Counted from the first letter of the stretch, positions 24,612-33,293 are shown. The stretch is 64,000 nucleotides of DNA from Jatrophihabitans sp. (GCA_025963285.1 JAOPUX010000071.1:46444-110443), one strand, 5' to 3'. Numbers and translations: made by a program. Notes: generated by a model from the letters alone, not told the origin.

Positions 24612-25856
24612 ATGCCGTCTGCCGTCAACCGTCCGGACCCGATGATCCTGCCCGACCCGGCACCGCGGGAGCGCATCTACCCGGTGATCTCGGTCGACGA
24701 TCACTTGCACGAGCCGGCTCACGTTTTTGACGACCGGATGCCGGTGAAGTTCGCCGACCGTGCCCCGAAGCGTGTCGAGCTCCCCGACGGCTCGCAGCGC
24801 TGGGACTACGAGGGTCAGCTGCTCGCCGAGAGCGGCCTGTCCAACGTCGCGGGCCGGGATTCGGAGGCCTGGAGCCGCGAGCCCGTGCGCGATGACGAGG
24901 TGCGCCGGGGATCGTGGGACATCAGCGCCCGTGTGGCGGACATGGACATCGACGGCGTGTACGCGCACACCTGTTTTCCGTCCGGCGTCTTCGGCTTCTC
25001 CGGCCGGGTCCTCGCGCTGAGCAAGGACCCGGACCTGGGCTTCGCCACGATGCAGGCCTACAACAGGTGGCATCTCGAGGAGCTTGCCGGAACGCACCCG
25101 GGGCGCGTCATCCCGATGCAGATGGTCTTCTACACCGACCCGCAGCGGGCCGCAGCCGAGATCCGTGCCAACGCCGAGCGAGGATTCAAGGCCGCCACCC
25201 TGCCCGACCTGCCGCAACACCTCGGCCTGCCGCGCATCGGCGACCCCTACTGGACGCCGATCCTCGACGCACTGCAGGAGACCGAGACCGTCGCCTGCCT
25301 GCACCTCGGTGCCGCCGGCTGGGTGCTGGACCCGATCGCCGATCGGGTGCAGTCCTTCGAGGGGCAGGACTTCACGCTGGCCGCCCTGTTCCCGGCGTCG
25401 GCCATGGTGACGGGCATCGAGTGGACCTTCTCGGGCGTCGCGCAGCGGTTCCCGAAACTGAAGGTGGCGCTCTCCGAGGGTGGCATTGGCTGGGTGCCCA
25501 TGGCGGTCGACCGCCTCGACTACATGATGGAGCACGCGGGCGTTGCGCTCCGGCGCAGCTGGGTGGGCGAGGAGTCCCCGAGCGAACTGCTGCGCAACCA
25601 CTTCTGGTTCTGCATGATCGACAACCCGTCCAACCTCAATGCGGTGGACATGATCGGCAGCGACCACATCATGGTCGAGACCGACTATCCGCACTCCGAC
25701 TCCACCTGGCCGGACACACAGAAACTCGTTGCCGACCGCTTCGCCGGCCTGCGACCCGACGACGCCCTGAACATGGCCTACCGAACCGCCGAGAAGCTGT
25801 TCCGGCATCCGGTGCCCGAGTCGTGGCTGCAGACGACGCAACTCCATGCATCGTGA
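24612..25856 (+). CDS. Amidohydrolase family protein (amidohydrolase 2)
   Basis: A 414-residue metal-dependent amidohydrolase of the type often annotated as predicted metal-dependent hydrolase in steroid and terpenoid clusters. The metal pair is in SVDDHLHEP (HxH, near residue 31), with further ligands likely in VACLHLGAAGW and the Asp in MVETDYPHSDSTWP. This family contains both hydrolases and decarboxylases. Its last 11 nt overlap the start of the CaiB gene downstream, so they are coupled. The upstream 121 bp (24491-24611) are AT-rich with CAACTGTTG at 24522-24530 and TATTAT, so this gene may have its own promoter. Confidence 0.88.
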   Translation: MPSAVNRPDPMILPDPAPRERIYPVISVDDHLHEPAHVFDDRMPVKFADRAPKRVELPDGSQRWDYEGQLLAESGLSNVAGRDSEAWSREPVRDDEVRRGSWDISARVADMDIDGVYAHTCFPSGVFGFSGRVLALSKDPDLGFATMQAYNRWHLEELAGTHPGRVIPMQMVFYTDPQRAAAEIRANAERGFKAATLPDLPQHLGLPRIGDPYWTPILDALQETETVACLHLGAAGWVLDPIADRVQSFEGQDFTLAALFPASAMVTGIEWTFSGVAQRFPKLKVALSEGGIGWVPMAVDRLDYMMEHAGVALRRSWVGEESPSELLRNHFWFCMIDNPSNLNAVDMIGSDHIMVETDYPHSDSTWPDTQKLVADRFAGLRPDDALNMAYRTAEKLFRHPVPESWLQTTQLHAS

Positions 25857-27081
25857 GCCTCAACCGCCCGGAGTGACTGGCGCGCTCGCCGGTCTCACCG
25901 TCATCGATCTCACCCGAGTGCTCGCCGGCCCGTACTGCACGCAGTTGCTCGCCGACCACGGCGCTCGGGTGATCAAGGTCGAGCCACCGAACGGTGACCC
26001 GACCCGGAACTGGGGGCCCCCACAGACCGGAGACATCAGCGCCTACTACGCAGGGTTGAACCGGAATAAGGACCACCTATGCGTCGATCTGAGTCACCCG
26101 GACGGCCAGGACCTGCTGCGACGGCTGCTCGCCACCGCAGACGTCGTGGTGGAGAACTTCAAACCAGCGACGATGGAGGGTTGGGGTCTGGCTCCGGACG
26201 CGCTCATGTGCGAGTTTCCGGCGCTGGTGTACTGCCGGATCACCGCGTTCGGTAGCACCGGGCCGATGGGCGGCCTGCCCGGTCTCGATGCGGTCATGCA
26301 GGCCTACTGCGGGATCATGGACATGAACGGCGAACCCGACGGACTGCCGATCCGGATTCCGATGCCGATCGTCGATCTGTCCACGGCGATGCTCGCCTTC
26401 TCCGGGATCCTGCTCGCGCTGCACGAGCGGAACGCGTCGGGGCGGGGACAGCTCGTCGATCTCTCGCTTATGGATAGTGCCGTGAGCCTGCTGCACCCGG
26501 CTGCGGCGAACTACTTCATGGGTGGCTCCGTTCCGCGGCGCCTCGGCACCGCCCACCCCAACATCGCGCCGTCGGAGAGCTTCCCCGGACCAGACGGGCC
26601 GATCTACGTCGCGGGCGGCACCGACGAACAGTTCCGCATCCTGTGCAGTTATCTGGGGCACGCCGCCCTGGCCGACGACCCGAGGTTCTGCACCAACTCC
26701 GACCGCGTGAGGCATCGTGCCGAGCTCACGGCAGCGCTCGGACAGCTGCTCGACGTGGCGCAGGTCGGCCGGTCCGGCTCGCTGGAGCTCTTGGCGGCAG
26801 GTGTGCCGGTCAGTCTCGTGCGGCGGCTTGACACCGTCCTGGCCGATCCGCAGGTCGCAGAGCGCGAGATGGTGCAGGAGCTCGACGGGTTCCGGATGCT
26901 GGGTATCCCGATCAAGCTAGGCCGGACACCCGGGTCGATACGCCGACCGCCGGCGACAAGGGGGAGAGACAGCGTCGCGGTGCTGCGCGAGTATGGGATG
27001 CCGGAAGAGATGATCGAGGAGCTGACCGCGGCCGGCGTCGTATACGAGCCGGACCCCGAAGCGGCCGGACTGCAGGCATGA
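25846..27081 (+). CDS. CaiB/BaiF CoA-transferase, single domain
   Basis: A 411-residue class III CoA-transferase of ordinary length with a complete active site: Asp177 in PMPIVDLSTAM. The opening VIDLTRVLAGPYCTQLLADHGARVIKVE is the family signature, quoted here as VIDLTRVLAGP and ARVIKVE. It would activate a free acid released by the amidohydrolase or by the following aldehyde dehydrogenase, using another acyl-CoA as donor. It overlaps the amidohydrolase by 11 nt and the aldehyde dehydrogenase by 4 nt (ATGA), so it lies in the middle of a tightly coupled operon. Confidence 0.92.
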   Translation: MHREPQPPGVTGALAGLTVIDLTRVLAGPYCTQLLADHGARVIKVEPPNGDPTRNWGPPQTGDISAYYAGLNRNKDHLCVDLSHPDGQDLLRRLLATADVVVENFKPATMEGWGLAPDALMCEFPALVYCRITAFGSTGPMGGLPGLDAVMQAYCGIMDMNGEPDGLPIRIPMPIVDLSTAMLAFSGILLALHERNASGRGQLVDLSLMDSAVSLLHPAAANYFMGGSVPRRLGTAHPNIAPSESFPGPDGPIYVAGGTDEQFRILCSYLGHAALADDPRFCTNSDRVRHRAELTAALGQLLDVAQVGRSGSLELLAAGVPVSLVRRLDTVLADPQVAEREMVQELDGFRMLGIPIKLGRTPGSIRRPPATRGRDSVAVLREYGMPEEMIEELTAAGVVYEPDPEAAGLQA

Positions 27082-28505
27082 CGGTGCCGCGGCAGGTGAG
27101 CCACTGGGTCGGCAACGCAACACTGCACAACCGGGCAAACAGTGTTCTGGTCAATACCGATCCGCGAACCGGGGAGCCGACGAGTGCGGTAGCGCTCGGT
27201 GGCGCCGTCGACGTCGACGCTGCCGTGGCCTCGGCACGTCTCGCTCAGCGCGGTTGGGCATCCCGGCCGCCAGTTGACCGCGGCCGGATGCTCGCAGCGA
27301 TCGGCGTCGCGATCCGCGAGCGACGGGACGAGTTCGTCGAGCTGGAGTGCGCGGAGACCGGCAAGCTCGACGGCGAGGGCCGCACCTCGATCGAGACGGC
27401 GGCCGATTACTTCGAGTACTACGCCGGCATCGTCCGCGCCCACTTCGGCGAGACCATCGACCTCGGTTCCGGCGAGCATGCGTTCACCCGCAACGAGCCT
27501 TGGGGCGTGGTCGGGATGATCACACCGTGGAACGGGCCGCTGAGCCAGGCTGCCCGGGGGATCGCGCCCGCGCTGGCGGTGGGCAACACCGTGGTCATCA
27601 AGCCGTCGGAGTTCACCCCGTCGACCACGGTGCTGCTGGCTCGGCTCGCCTCGACGCTCGGACTGCCGCCGGGTGTGCTCAACGTGGTCACTGGCGAAGG
27701 CGGTGATGTCGGGAGCCGGCTCGTTGCGCACCCCGACGTGCGGATGATCGCGTTCACCGGCTCGGTCGCGTCCGGGCGCGTGGTGGCCCGGGCCGCTGGC
27801 GATCGGCTGGTGCCGGTGACCCTCGAACTGGGCGGGAAGTCGCCCAACATCGTCTTCGCCGATGCCGACATGGAGCGCGCTGCGACCGGCGCTGCGACGG
27901 TGTGCGTCGCGGCGGGCCAGCAGTGTGCGGCCCTGTCCCGTCTGCTTGTCGAAGCGAGTATCTACGAGCCGTTCCTGGCGGCGGTGGCCGAACGCGTGGC
28001 CGCCCGGGTCCCGGGCGCTGGTCTCGGCCCGCTCACCACCCGGGCACAGCACGAGAAGGTCATCGGGTACTTCGCGGCGGCCCGGGAGGATGGAGCCCGG
28101 CTCGTCACCGGTGGCCGCGCTGCGGAGGAGGGCGCACTCGCACGCGGACGGTATGTCCATCCGACGGTCTACGCCGACGTCACGCCGCAGATGCGGATCT
28201 TCCGGGAGGAGATCTTCGGGCCGGTCCTTGCCGTCAGCCGCTTCGACGGCGAGGACGAGGCGGTCGCCCTCGCGAACGACTCCGACTTCGGACTGGTGGC
28301 GGCGGTCTGGACGTCGGACTCTGCTCGGGCGCTGCGCGTCGCCGGCCGGCTCGAGGCCGGTCAGGTGATCGTCAACGGCGGAGCGGCAGGAATCGAGACG
28401 CCCTTCGGCGGCTACAAATGCAGCGGTATCGGGCGTGAGAAGGGCTTCGCCGCGCTCTCCACCTATACCCAGCTCAAGACCACCGTCGTCTCGCTCGCGC
28501 CCTGA
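27078..28505 (+). CDS. NAD(P)-dependent aldehyde dehydrogenase
   Basis: A 475-residue aldehyde dehydrogenase. All active-site residues are visible: Asn152 (TPWNGP), Glu250 (LELGGKSP) and Cys283 (GQQCAALS). It oxidises an aldehyde to the acid, which the CoA-transferase encoded just upstream could then activate. Its start is coupled to the CaiB stop (ATGA). The C-terminal ETPFGGYKCSGIGREKG is standard. The gene ends 7 nt before the convergent flavin monooxygenase gene. The substrate is not predictable from the sequence. Confidence 0.93.
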   Translation: MTVPRQVSHWVGNATLHNRANSVLVNTDPRTGEPTSAVALGGAVDVDAAVASARLAQRGWASRPPVDRGRMLAAIGVAIRERRDEFVELECAETGKLDGEGRTSIETAADYFEYYAGIVRAHFGETIDLGSGEHAFTRNEPWGVVGMITPWNGPLSQAARGIAPALAVGNTVVIKPSEFTPSTTVLLARLASTLGLPPGVLNVVTGEGGDVGSRLVAHPDVRMIAFTGSVASGRVVARAAGDRLVPVTLELGGKSPNIVFADADMERAATGAATVCVAAGQQCAALSRLLVEASIYEPFLAAVAERVAARVPGAGLGPLTTRAQHEKVIGYFAAAREDGARLVTGGRAAEEGALARGRYVHPTVYADVTPQMRIFREEIFGPVLAVSRFDGEDEAVALANDSDFGLVAAVWTSDSARALRVAGRLEAGQVIVNGGAAGIETPFGGYKCSGIGREKGFAALSTYTQLKTTVVSLAP

Positions 28506-28512
28506 GCGTCGC

Positions 28513-30318
28513 TCATCCCGCGACGGGCGGCTGCTTGAGCTCCACGTTGACCGCCGGGTCGAGCAGTTCCTCGTCCATCGCCTTGATCAGCAGTGCGACG
28601 TGGTGGGAGAAGATCCGGGCGAGCCGGAACCCGGTGGCCATGAACCAGAGCTTCTGGTGCCCCGAGTGGCGCAGGGCGGTCCGGATCTCGCCGCGGTCGT
28701 CGACGTTCCAGACTGTCGCTAGCTGGTCGGTGATCTCGTCGCCGACGATCGGGCGGACCACCTCCCGCATGTTGCTATAGCCGGTGCAGAACACCACGAC
28801 GTCTGCTAGCTCCTCCGTACCGTCCCTATAGACGACCCCGTCTGCGGTAAACCGGGCGATCTCGCCCGGCTGGACGCGGACGTGACCATTGATGATGAGC
28901 GCGGCGTTGCCCTTGTCGATGTAGTAGGCGCCGCGCCCGCGGGAGGCGATGTAGGCCTGGCCGGCATCGCCGGGCCCTAGGGTGGTACGGAAGCCAGCGG
29001 CCTCGAGGCCCGCGATCAGATCGTGGTCGAGCTCTGCGATCTGCCGCGTGAGGTGAGGGGCGTTGGCCAAGCCGAAGGCGAGCGGGGTGGCGTTGGCGAG
29101 CAGATCCGCGTACTCGACGTCCGGGCTGTGCTCGCTGTAGTACTTGCCGAAGAGGGTCTTCACCCCGTGTCGCTGGGAGAAGACGTATGCCGGACTGCGC
29201 TGCACCATGGTCACCGACGCCGCGCCGCTCTCGTAGGCGTCCTGGGACACATCGTGGCCACTGGAGCCGGTGCCGACCACGATCACCCGCTTGCCCGCCA
29301 GCGACTCGCCGCCGACGTGCGCGCTCGAATGGACGACCGTGCCGCGGTAGGAGTCCACGCCCTCGACCGTGGGCATGGCCGCGATCCCGTCCTTACCGGT
29401 CGCGAACACCAGATGGTTCGGGCGTAGGGTCCGCTGCGTTCCACCGCGTTCGAGCAACACCGTCCAGCGAGCAGCATCGGGATCCCACGCGGCGTTGCGG
29501 ACCTGGGTGCTGGTCCACAGGTCCAGGTCCAGGAGCTTGACGTAGGCCTCCATCCAGTCCGCGAGCATGTCCTTGGGAACGAAGAGCGGCCACGTCGTCG
29601 GGTAAGGAAGATAAGGGAACTGGGTCGCCCACTTCGTGTCGTGCAGGAGGAGACCGTGGTAGCGCAGCCGCCAGTTGTCACCGGCACGGGCGTGGCGATC
29701 GACCAGGAGCGCGGACACACCCTGCTGACGAAGCCGGGCTGCCAGGAAGAGCCCGCAGTGCCCGGCACCGAGGATCAGCACACTCGGGTCCTCGTCGCGA
29801 TACTCACCGCGGGCGTGACCGGCGAGCTGCTGTGCCCGCCGGGCGCCGGGCGAGAGCGGGAGGTTGTTGGCATCGCTTGCCGCATCGTCGATCGAGACGC
29901 GCGCCTCGGGCAGGCCGCGCAGGCCCTCGAGACTCGTCGAGACGATCCAGCAGCGCCACCGCCCGTCCTCCTCGAGCAGCCGGATCACCCCGCGGCCGTG
30001 GCCGGTGGCGGTGGTGAACCGGAAGATCGCCTCGATCGCCCCGCCGTTGCGTGCGACCGGCCACGATTCGTCGAGTTCGATGCCGCCGAACCGGCTGACC
30101 GGCAGGACGCCGCTCAGGGTGTCGATGATGTCGTCGGCGCCGTGCATCGCCACGATGTCCCAGGTCAGCGCGTACAGGTCGCGCCACCACGGGTCCGTCG
30201 ATAGTAGGTCCCTGAGAGCGTGCGCGTCGCCCGTCCCGACGGCGTCACCGAAGCGCCCGAGCCAGCTGACGGCGATGCTCCGATCGTCTGTCGATGTGGG
30301 ACTGTGGCGAGTCGGCAC
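28513..30318 (-). CDS. SnoaL-domain flavin-dependent monooxygenase (FMO/YUC-like)
   Basis: A 601-residue protein. Residues 1-140 look like an NTF2/SnoaL-type domain, and residues 175-601 form a flavin monooxygenase with FAD site GAGHCG (184-189), the stretch WRLRYHGLLLHDTKW and NADPH site GTGSSG, then the C-terminal VVFCTGYSN. It lacks a clear FxGxxxHxxxW; the nearest stretch is YRGTVVHSSAH. It could be an N- or C-oxygenase or a Baeyer-Villiger enzyme. The start is GTG at 30318 with GGAGGAA upstream. The crotonase gene lies upstream on the same strand, separated by an 85-bp AT-rich gap with an inverted repeat, so it may have its own promoter. Confidence 0.88.
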   Translation of the reverse strand: MPTRHSPTSTDDRSIAVSWLGRFGDAVGTGDAHALRDLLSTDPWWRDLYALTWDIVAMHGADDIIDTLSGVLPVSRFGGIELDESWPVARNGGAIEAIFRFTTATGHGRGVIRLLEEDGRWRCWIVSTSLEGLRGLPEARVSIDDAASDANNLPLSPGARRAQQLAGHARGEYRDEDPSVLILGAGHCGLFLAARLRQQGVSALLVDRHARAGDNWRLRYHGLLLHDTKWATQFPYLPYPTTWPLFVPKDMLADWMEAYVKLLDLDLWTSTQVRNAAWDPDAARWTVLLERGGTQRTLRPNHLVFATGKDGIAAMPTVEGVDSYRGTVVHSSAHVGGESLAGKRVIVVGTGSSGHDVSQDAYESGAASVTMVQRSPAYVFSQRHGVKTLFGKYYSEHSPDVEYADLLANATPLAFGLANAPHLTRQIAELDHDLIAGLEAAGFRTTLGPGDAGQAYIASRGRGAYYIDKGNAALIINGHVRVQPGEIARFTADGVVYRDGTEELADVVVFCTGYSNMREVVRPIVGDEITDQLATVWNVDDRGEIRTALRHSGHQKLWFMATGFRLARIFSHHVALLIKAMDEELLDPAVNVELKQPPVAG

Positions 30319-30349
30319 GAGGTTCCTCCGGGGCTTCGGTTCTCCGTCG

Positions 30350-30387
30350 TAATGCTATACAAGTTGTGTTGTAAGCATGCAGCATTA
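30350..30387. promoter_or_regulatory. Inverted repeat TAATGCT...AGCATTA upstream of the flavin monooxygenase
   Basis: TAATGCT (30350-30356) and AGCATTA (30381-30387) are perfect inverted arms 24 nt apart, and between them lies the small palindrome ACAAGTTGT (30359-30367). The site begins 32 bp upstream of the GTG at 30318 and could be the operator for this gene. Confidence 0.4.
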
Positions 30388-30403
30388 GCGGCGGTGGTGC
30401 GGC

Positions 30404-31165
30404 TCAGGTACCGCTCCAGCGCGGCTCGCGCTTCTCGAGGAACGCCCGCACGCCCTCTGCGCGATCGAGGGACGGCCCGACGGTCGCGCGGGCGAGGTCG
30501 GTAGCAGCCCACCCCAACGCATCGTCAGCTCCGAGCACGTCCTGCAGCGCCCGCAGGCAGGCGCGTACCGCGGTCGGGCTGTTGGCAATGATCTCGGCGG
30601 CGAGCTGCTCGGCAGCAAGGTGCGCCCGGCCCGTCTCGGTCAGCACGTTCACCAGACCGGCCTCGGCCGCGCGCTGCGCGGTGATCGGGGTCCCCGTGAG
30701 AACCAGCTGCCGGGCGAGGTTTACCGGTAGCGCCCGAGGACCTCGGAAGAGCCCGGCGCAGGCCGGCACCAACCCTCGCCGTACCTCGGGTAGGCCGAAG
30801 CTGGCGTTGTCAGAGGCCACCACCAAGTCACAGGCAAGGACGACCTCGAGGCCACCGCCCAGGGCCGGCCCTTCCACGACCGCGATCAGCGGAGTGCTGC
30901 GCGCGCGGCGGATGAGACCGTACTCTCCGCCGGCCGGCGTCAGGTAGTCGCCATCGGCCGTCAGGTCACTGCCCGCGCAGAACACCGGACCGTTCGCGCG
31001 GAGCACTCCGACCCAGAGGTCGGGGTCGTCGTCGAGCGTGCGGAGGGCGGCGTCGAGCTCATCTGCCATCTGGCGCCCGATCGCATTGCGCTTGGCCGGA
31101 CGATCCAGGGTGATCGTCAGGACGTGACCGCTCCGGGTCACCGCCACCGTGGGAGTGCGTGACAT
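30404..31165 (-). CDS. Enoyl-CoA hydratase/isomerase family protein
   Basis: A 253-residue crotonase of normal length. The oxyanion-hole segments are CAGSDL and GPALGGGLE, and both catalytic acids of hydratases appear to be present: Glu in GGGLEVVLACD and Glu in FGLPEVRRG. This makes a genuine 2-enoyl-CoA hydratase plausible, unlike the crotonase at 54635. The ATG at 31165 follows GAGAGGGG at a good distance. It diverges from the ferredoxin/SDR operon across 105 bp. Confidence 0.9.
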   Translation of the reverse strand: MSRTPTVAVTRSGHVLTITLDRPAKRNAIGRQMADELDAALRTLDDDPDLWVGVLRANGPVFCAGSDLTADGDYLTPAGGEYGLIRRARSTPLIAVVEGPALGGGLEVVLACDLVVASDNASFGLPEVRRGLVPACAGLFRGPRALPVNLARQLVLTGTPITAQRAAEAGLVNVLTETGRAHLAAEQLAAEIIANSPTAVRACLRALQDVLGADDALGWAATDLARATVGPSLDRAEGVRAFLEKREPRWSGT

Positions 31166-31240
31166 TCTCGAGCCCCTCTCCGCCGTCCGGGCCTGCTGTG
31201 GACCGGCCCGGGTTCGTCGCTGGTAATTATCATGCCTTGT

Positions 31241-31246
31241 TATGCT
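31241..31246 (+). promoter_or_regulatory. Putative -10 box TATGCT of the ferredoxin/SDR operon
   Basis: TATGCT lies 24 nt before the ATG at 31271 and is followed by a strong Shine-Dalgarno sequence GGAGGTGGGG. The predicted transcript would start near 31253. The region upstream holds GGTAATTATCATGCC, an AT-rich stretch that may include control sites for the divergent crotonase gene. Confidence 0.45.
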
Positions 31247-31270
31247 CTAGCTCGACTTGGAGGTGGGGAA

Positions 31271-31468
31271 ATGAAGGTCCACGTGGACGTGTCGCGGTGC
31301 GAGAGCAATGCGGTCTGTTTGGCGATGGCTCCCGAGGTGTTCGACCTCGGCGATGACGGTCTGGTCACCCTGCTCGTCGAGGATGTCGATGACGCGCTTC
31401 GATCGCGGGTCGAGGGCGCGGTGGCGGGCTGCCCGCGCGAGGTCATCTCGTTGGTCGAGCAGGCATGA
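31271..31468 (+). CDS. P450-type [3Fe-4S] ferredoxin
   Basis: A 65-residue ferredoxin of the kind that feeds electrons to actinobacterial P450s. Its cluster ligands are CESNAVC and a later CP pair (GCPREV), matching the pattern CXX?XXC(X)nCP in which a non-Cys residue, here Asn, sits where a fourth ligand would be. A [3Fe-4S] cluster is therefore expected. The ATG at 31271 has GGAGG upstream. Unlike the ferredoxin at 37739 it is not next to a P450 gene; it is coupled by ATGA to an SDR gene, so it may serve one of the P450s elsewhere in the locus. Confidence 0.9.
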   Translation: MKVHVDVSRCESNAVCLAMAPEVFDLGDDGLVTLLVEDVDDALRSRVEGAVAGCPREVISLVEQA

Positions 31469-32283
31469 GCGAGGCAGAAGCCGTGGCCGCGACCCGTACC
31501 GACTACGCCGCGATGCTGCGCCTCGACGGCACCGTCCACGTCGTGCTGGGCGCCGGGCAGGGCATTGGCCGCGAAGCGGCGCTCGCCCTGTCGGCCGCGG
31601 GCGCCACGGTCGTGTGCGTCGACCTCGACCTCGACCGCGCCGAGGCGGTGGCCGCTGAGGTGGGTGGTGTCGGGCTGGCCGGGGACGCGCTCGAACGTGA
31701 CTCGATGACCGCGCTGTTCGGCGGCCTGACCACGCGTTTCGACCGCCTCGACGGTGTCGTCGACATCATCGGGATGTCGCAATACAAGGGGGTGCTGGAG
31801 TTCACCGACGAGGACCTGGCATGGCACCGCCGGTTCAACCTGCAGCACGCCCTACTCACCATCCAGTGCGCCGAGCCGCAGATGACGGCGAGTGGCGGTG
31901 GCTGCGTGACCTTCGTGACCTCCATCGCGGCGCTCACCAGCGCGCCGATGCATGCCGTCTACGGTCTGGAGAAGGCGGGCATCATGTCGCTGGCCAGGAC
32001 CGCAGCCGTTGAACTCGGCCCGCGCGGGATGCGCGTGAACTCGGTGGCGCCCGGTCTGGTGCGCACCCCACGCCAGATCGAGAACCCTTCCTGGACGCCG
32101 GAGCTCGTCCAGACCAACATCGACCGGACTCCGCTGCGGCGGCTGGCGGTGCCTGCCGACGTCGCTGGGGCCATCCTGTTCCTCGCACTGCCGATCGCCG
32201 GGCACATCACCGGCCAGGCGATCGTGGTCGACGGCGGCTCCTCGATCACCTACAGCGTTGAGACGCCCGGCTCTGTCGCCTGA
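31465..32283 (+). CDS. SDR family oxidoreductase, partner of cyclase copy 2
   Basis: A 272-residue short-chain dehydrogenase, paralogous to the one at 4806-5618 along the whole length (both contain LRLDGTV, VVLGAG, RAEAVA, LDGVVDI and GHITGQ). The cofactor motif is GAGQGIG and the active site TSIAALTSAPMHAVYGLEK has Ser, Tyr and Lys. NNAG is replaced by DIIG, as in the paralogue, but the Asn in RFNLQHALL is kept. The start overlaps the ferredoxin stop (ATGA). It converges on cyclase copy 2, so the cassette is present but in a different arrangement from copy 1. Confidence 0.9.
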   Translation: MSEAEAVAATRTDYAAMLRLDGTVHVVLGAGQGIGREAALALSAAGATVVCVDLDLDRAEAVAAEVGGVGLAGDALERDSMTALFGGLTTRFDRLDGVVDIIGMSQYKGVLEFTDEDLAWHRRFNLQHALLTIQCAEPQMTASGGGCVTFVTSIAALTSAPMHAVYGLEKAGIMSLARTAAVELGPRGMRVNSVAPGLVRTPRQIENPSWTPELVQTNIDRTPLRRLAVPADVAGAILFLALPIAGHITGQAIVVDGGSSITYSVETPGSVA

Positions 32284-32302
32284 CTCCGTAGCTCGCTCAC
32301 TG

Positions 32303-32330
32303 CCGGCCTCATTTGACCGGCCTCATTTGA
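32303..32330. repeat. 14-nt perfect tandem duplication at the cyclase copy 2 stop
   Basis: CCGGCCTCATTTGA occurs twice in direct succession (32303-32316 and 32317-32330). The second unit contains the stop codon of the cyclase on the minus strand, so the first unit is a copy lying just past the stop. Cyclase copy 1 has an analogous duplication of different sequence at 4763-4790. Confidence 0.95.
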
Positions 32331-33258
32331 CGACCACCGGGGTCAGTGGTGTGCCGGTCGAGCCGGTCACCTTGAGGCCGGTGCCGACGAGCAGGAACGT
32401 GAAGACTCCGTCGGACTGACAGTCCACGGCCAGCTCCTCGAGGTTGAACATCTCGCCGAGAGTCAGCCCCATGTCGCGGATGGCCACCATGTGGAGGGGA
32501 TACATCGCAGGTGGCTGCCGGCTCGGCAGAACCTCGACGATGTAGTTGTCGGCTGCAACCGCCGCGATGTCGTGCTCGTAGAGCCAGGCGCAGCAGGCGA
32601 GCCCCAGGCCCGGGGTGCTCGAGCTCATGAAGGTCCCTGCGTCACCAGCGGCGAAGTGCTGGTACCACCCGGTCCGGACGAGCAGGATGTCACCCGATGC
32701 CGTCTGCACGCCCTGGTGGGCGAGGGCGTCGTCCAGGTCGTCCGGCGTGATCTCCATGCCTGCTGCCAGGCGGCCGACCCCTTTTGCCGCGGCCACGTCG
32801 ACCAGCACGCCACGGCCGATGAGGTGGGGTGCCACCAGGTGGAAGGAGTTCCGCTCCGCGCCGCGCGCTGCGGTGACGGCCGACGCGGGGACGTCGTTGT
32901 AGAGACGGTCGTCGTAGCCGACGTGGGTCAAGCCGTCCCACTGGGTGGCGCACTGCAGCGGAAACGAGACGATGTCGTCGCTGACCAGCATGCCGTCCGG
33001 TCGGGCGCCGTCAGACGGGATCGACGTCATTCGGTGGATCGGGTTGAAGCGATTCCCGCCGCGCTGCGGGCCGTTGGCGTCCAGCGGCATGCCGAGGTCG
33101 AAGATCTCCCCTCGCCGGACCAGCCGCGCCGCGGCCGCCCTGCGCTCGGGGGTGATGAGGTTTACCGTGCCGAGCTGGTCGCCCGCCCCCCAGCGGCCCC
33201 AATTGCTTACCGCCGCTCCTACGCTGCGGAAATCTGATACGTCGTGGTCGATGGCCAT
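32323..33258 (-). CDS. Cyclase family protein (kynurenine formamidase-like fold), copy 2
   Basis: A 311-residue paralogue of the cyclase at 3804-4775. It shares NWGRWGAGDQLGTVNLIT, the metal-site variant QCATQWDGLTH, GRGVLVDV, DILLVRTGWYQ and the C-terminal TGLKVTGSTGTPLTPV pattern. A metal-dependent ring-opening hydrolase is likely. The ATG at 33258 (MAIDHDVSD) was chosen because the upstream extension of the frame (to 33372) lies over the SnoaL gene and does not look like the family. It follows the SnoaL gene on the minus strand by 35 nt, so they form an operon, and it converges on the SDR. Confidence 0.87.
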   Translation of the reverse strand: MAIDHDVSDFRSVGAAVSNWGRWGAGDQLGTVNLITPERRAAAARLVRRGEIFDLGMPLDANGPQRGGNRFNPIHRMTSIPSDGARPDGMLVSDDIVSFPLQCATQWDGLTHVGYDDRLYNDVPASAVTAARGAERNSFHLVAPHLIGRGVLVDVAAAKGVGRLAAGMEITPDDLDDALAHQGVQTASGDILLVRTGWYQHFAAGDAGTFMSSSTPGLGLACCAWLYEHDIAAVAADNYIVEVLPSRQPPAMYPLHMVAIRDMGLTLGEMFNLEELAVDCQSDGVFTFLLVGTGLKVTGSTGTPLTPVVVK

Positions 33259-33293
33259 GGCCCCTACTCGTGGTGGACAGTCCGGTGGAGTGC

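Noticed and set aside
24540..25847. 435-residue minus-strand frame over the amidohydrolase at 24612
   Set aside because: Same reason: antisense frame of a gene with clear metal-site motifs.
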